The notes beneath the pieces are model-generated. The model ran no database searches and had not been told where the DNA came from. It was given only the letters and a program-made list of their open reading frames with translations. Positions 9,001-10,822 of a stretch of 10,822 nucleotides of DNA are shown here, one piece after another; positions within the stretch are counted from its first letter, which is position 1, and each line of letters starts with the position of its first letter. The DNA lies in NCBI GenBank assembly GCA_903871865.1, contig CAIQIL010000238.1, forward strand, positions 1 to 10,822, given 5' to 3'. Made by a program: the position numbers and the translations under genes. Source of the DNA: an uncultured Burkholderiales bacterium (GTDB taxonomy: Bacteria; Pseudomonadota; Gammaproteobacteria; Burkholderiales; Burkholderiaceae_C).

Positions 9001-9561
9001 ATGAATCGCTTCATTTCGAACGCGCGCCGCTGCTTGGGCGCCTTGCTTTTGCCCATCGTGCTGGCCCTGCCAGCCTTTGCGGCCGACAAACCCCTGCCGG
9101 GCGAGGTCAAGGTCATCGATGTCAAGGAGGCCATGAGCCCGGCCAATGCGGCCTTCCAGGCCTGTGCCACGGGCATGCCACCGGGCAAGGCGGTGGCGGT
9201 GGGCGTGGACCCCTCCATCAGCCGCACCGGCATGGTGAAGTTCGATGGCCTGGGGCCAGACGGCAGCCTGCTGATCGAGGCCAAGGGCTTTGGGTACAAG
9301 ATCGACGAAAAGCTGGGGGTGTGGAAGGAGGGATATGTGTCGAGGAGGATGCAAGATAAGTTGGCCCTGCAAGTGAAGCGGCAATTGGACGCGGCCCAAT
9401 CGGTTGGACGATCTGTGCAGTGGGTGGTGCCCAATGAGGGCATTCGGAGTGCATTCGAGAAACTGCTGAAAGACAAGATTCCCGTCAAGGTCGCAACTGC
9501 CAAACCAGAGTGTCCGAAGCCGAGCAACGCCGCTGGGGTGGATGAGACGGGCTCGTTCTAG
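9001..9561 (+). CDS. Sec-exported Tox-REase-5-like nuclease toxin, stand-alone
   Basis: A 186-residue protein. A signal peptide with a Leu/Ala-rich core ends in ALPAFA, with predicted cleavage after Ala27, leaving about 159 residues. The mature part follows the Tox-REase-5 pattern: FQACATGMPPGK (52-63), VKFDG with Asp82, then LLIEAKGFGYK with Glu93 and Lys95, the D...ExK metal-dependent nuclease core. VQWVVPNEGIRSAFEKLL follows at 139-156. The family is known from polymorphic toxin tips and from T6SS effectors such as TseT, paired with Imm52-type immunity; here two Imm52-like genes follow, starting 18 bp after the stop. There is no carrier domain, which is unusual. Hand-counted GC falls from about 66% (9001-9300) to about 57% (9301-9540), and AGG/AAG/TTG codons appear. 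Two mature cysteines (55 and 171) could pair after export. Target DNA or RNA is unknown. Confidence 0.72.
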   Translation: MNRFISNARRCLGALLLPIVLALPAFAADKPLPGEVKVIDVKEAMSPANAAFQACATGMPPGKAVAVGVDPSISRTGMVKFDGLGPDGSLLIEAKGFGYKIDEKLGVWKEGYVSRRMQDKLALQVKRQLDAAQSVGRSVQWVVPNEGIRSAFEKLLKDKIPVKVATAKPECPKPSNAAGVDETGSF

Positions 9562-9579
9562 TGCAATGGCAGGATGAGC

Positions 9580-10335
9580 ATGAACATGCGATCAAACATC
9601 ATTCATCCAGACTACCGCTTGGTATGCACTTGGGGCGCGCGCAGCCAGACAGCCCAGGAAATCGCGCACGATGTGATGCGGTTTTCGCAGCGGCTGCTGG
9701 AAGCGTGTCCGCAGTTCGGGGCCTGGCATTACCTGGGCCCACGTGACAAGCTCATGCCCTTGCCGCTTGATGCGATTCAAGTGTGTCAGCAGGCGATTGA
9801 GCCAGGCAACTGCGAGCGGCGTGGCGCTGCGCCCGATCTGGTTTTGCCTGTGGGGTTCAGTGTGTTGCTGTACACGTCCAAACGAGACGGTGTGGCCTGG
9901 ATGGCCCATGTGGGCAAGGGCACGGCCTGGGCCCATAACCGCGTCGCCATCAACTGCGCCCGCAGGGGCGATCTGGCCCAGCGCATGACCGAGCCCGAGA
10001 TGATGGAGCGGCTGTTTCGGGTCATGGTCGAGGTGTGGCAGCCGGACTGGGCCACCGTGTCGCACACCGACATGAGCGACCCTGAGCCTGCATGCCCCGT
10101 GCACTGGATGCTGTACGGCCGCGAGCCCTTGCCGCCGGGGCTGGTGCTGCCTGATGGCGTTCAGGTGCATGGCTTGAACAGTGCTGCGGGCGAGGTACTG
10201 GCGCCAGGCCAGTACTTCGTCACCACACCGGGCGAGCGCTTTGTGTACAGCCACCCCGAGCACCATGCGCGTTGCGAGGCCTTGAAGCGGGTGCTGCGTG
10301 AGGCGAGGTGGTTGCCGCCGGTGCCGCAGGCGTGA
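9580..10335 (+). CDS. Imm52-like immunity protein, copy 1
   Basis: A 251-residue protein with no signal peptide or membrane segment, so cytosolic. It resembles the Imm52 family: an opening LVCTWGARSQTAQEIA, a central LPVGFSVLL with NRVAIN, then ERLFRVMVEVWQPDWATV, HWMLYG and a C-terminal tail rich in His and Arg. Imm52 members neutralise Tox-REase-5 nucleases by binding them, and this gene directly follows such a toxin. I chose the ATG at 9580 because AGGA lies five bases before it; the ATGs at 9574 and 9586 are in-frame alternatives. A close paralogue begins 15 bp after its stop. Family assignment is from motif recall plus gene order. Confidence 0.72.
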   Translation: MNMRSNIIHPDYRLVCTWGARSQTAQEIAHDVMRFSQRLLEACPQFGAWHYLGPRDKLMPLPLDAIQVCQQAIEPGNCERRGAAPDLVLPVGFSVLLYTSKRDGVAWMAHVGKGTAWAHNRVAINCARRGDLAQRMTEPEMMERLFRVMVEVWQPDWATVSHTDMSDPEPACPVHWMLYGREPLPPGLVLPDGVQVHGLNSAAGEVLAPGQYFVTTPGERFVYSHPEHHARCEALKRVLREARWLPPVPQA

Positions 10336-10822
10336 CGCTTGATCATTGCATGACAAAGAACATGACTTATCCCGATTACAGCTTGGTATGCACTTGGGGC
10401 GCGCGCAGCCAGACGGCCCAGGAGATCGCTCACGATGTGATGCGTTTTTCATCGGCCTTGCTGGCGGGTTGCCCCGCGTTGCAGGCATGGCATTACCTGG
10501 CGCCCAAAGACAAGCTGATGCCTTTGCCGGATGACCTCGATGAGGTCAGGCTCAAGGTCCTGAGGCCAGGCAATGGTGCCAGGCGAGGTGTTGCGCCGCA
10601 CTTGACCTTGCCGGTGGGCTTCAGTGCCTTGCTTCTGACGTCCAAGAGGACCGATGCTGCGTCATGGATGGCCCACATTGGGTCTGGTACAGCCTGGGCC
10701 TACAACCGTGTCTCGCTCGACTGCCCCCGCAGAGGCGATCTGGCCCAGGTCATGACCGAGCCCGACATGATGGAGCGTCTCTTTCGGGTCATGGTCGAGG
10801 TGTGGCAGCCGGACTGGGCCAC
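9617..10822 (+). repeat. Tandem duplication of the immunity gene with mosaic DNA identity
   Basis: The unit 9617-10055 recurs at 10381-10822. The 34 bp at 9617-9650 are identical to 10381-10414, and the 41 bp at 10015-10055 are identical to 10782-10822, the latter up to the window edge, so the match may extend. Between them the copies are clearly diverged, with a net 3-bp insertion in copy 2. Identity is therefore patchy rather than even. Confidence 0.85.
10350..10822 (+). CDS. Imm52-like immunity protein, copy 2 (3' end outside the window)
   Basis: An uninterrupted frame of 157 codons runs off the window end. It opens MTKNMTYPDYSLVCTWG and is collinear with copy 1, with one extra codon near the SKRTDAASWM region. 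The first shared block (LVCTWG to VMRFS, 23 residues) and the last visible one (MMERLFRVMVEVWQPDWA) are identical to copy 1, while the interior differs at many positions. It probably protects against the same or a variant toxin. Neither candidate start (10350 or 10362) has a good ribosome binding site; the gap to copy 1 is 14 bp, so translation may depend on coupling. The missing 3' part should be about 95 codons if it matches copy 1. Confidence 0.75.
   Translation, partial: MTKNMTYPDYSLVCTWGARSQTAQEIAHDVMRFSSALLAGCPALQAWHYLAPKDKLMPLPDDLDEVRLKVLRPGNGARRGVAPHLTLPVGFSALLLTSKRTDAASWMAHIGSGTAWAYNRVSLDCPRRGDLAQVMTEPDMMERLFRVMVEVWQPDWA

Noticed and set aside
7583..10822. Type VI secretion effector module
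   Set aside because: The toxin and immunity families occur as T6SS cargo elsewhere, but both exported proteins here have Sec signal peptides and no VgrG, PAAR, Hcp, Rhs or adaptor gene is visible in the window.

Overview
The window is GC-rich and almost fully coding. Gene content (metX-metW pair, YibF-type glutathione S-transferase, purB with the TMPHK signature) and codon use fit a betaproteobacterium of the order Burkholderiales, probably near Comamonadaceae. This is inferred from gene content, not from a database search.

Region 1 (1-2109) carries methionine biosynthesis on the minus strand: metX and metW overlap by 4 bp. Their shared leader (about 1771-1913, minus strand) contains what I read as a SAM-II-type riboswitch aptamer followed by a hairpin and U-rich tract. 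This would shut metXW transcription down when S-adenosylmethionine is plentiful. The aptamer loop carries an inserted stem-loop.

Region 2 (2110-7344) is housekeeping and membrane-associated: a membrane-anchored FMN/[3Fe-4S] glutamate-synthase-domain protein; a convergent YibF-like glutathione S-transferase; a DUF898 (YjgN-type) multi-pass membrane protein; and purB (adenylosuccinate lyase). A 238-bp gap follows purB, with a strict 11-bp periodic repeat and several hairpins.

Region 3 (7583 to the end) is the accessory part and the most interesting. It is a tightly packed plus-strand cluster. First comes a Sec-exported phospholipase-D-superfamily protein with two HKD motifs and a canonical EF-hand calcium loop inserted in its first half. 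Seventeen bases later is a small Sec-exported protein whose mature part looks like a stand-alone Tox-REase-5 nuclease toxin (D...ExK). Then come two tandem Imm52-like immunity genes, the second cut by the window end. The two immunity genes share blocks of identical DNA flanking divergent interiors, and the toxin gene changes base composition about half-way. No VgrG, PAAR, Rhs or contact-dependent-inhibition carrier is visible. I read this as a candidate antibacterial toxin-immunity locus in which two enzymes are exported through the general secretory route and cytosolic immunity proteins guard the producer. The domain calls are from motif recognition; the joint function is inference.
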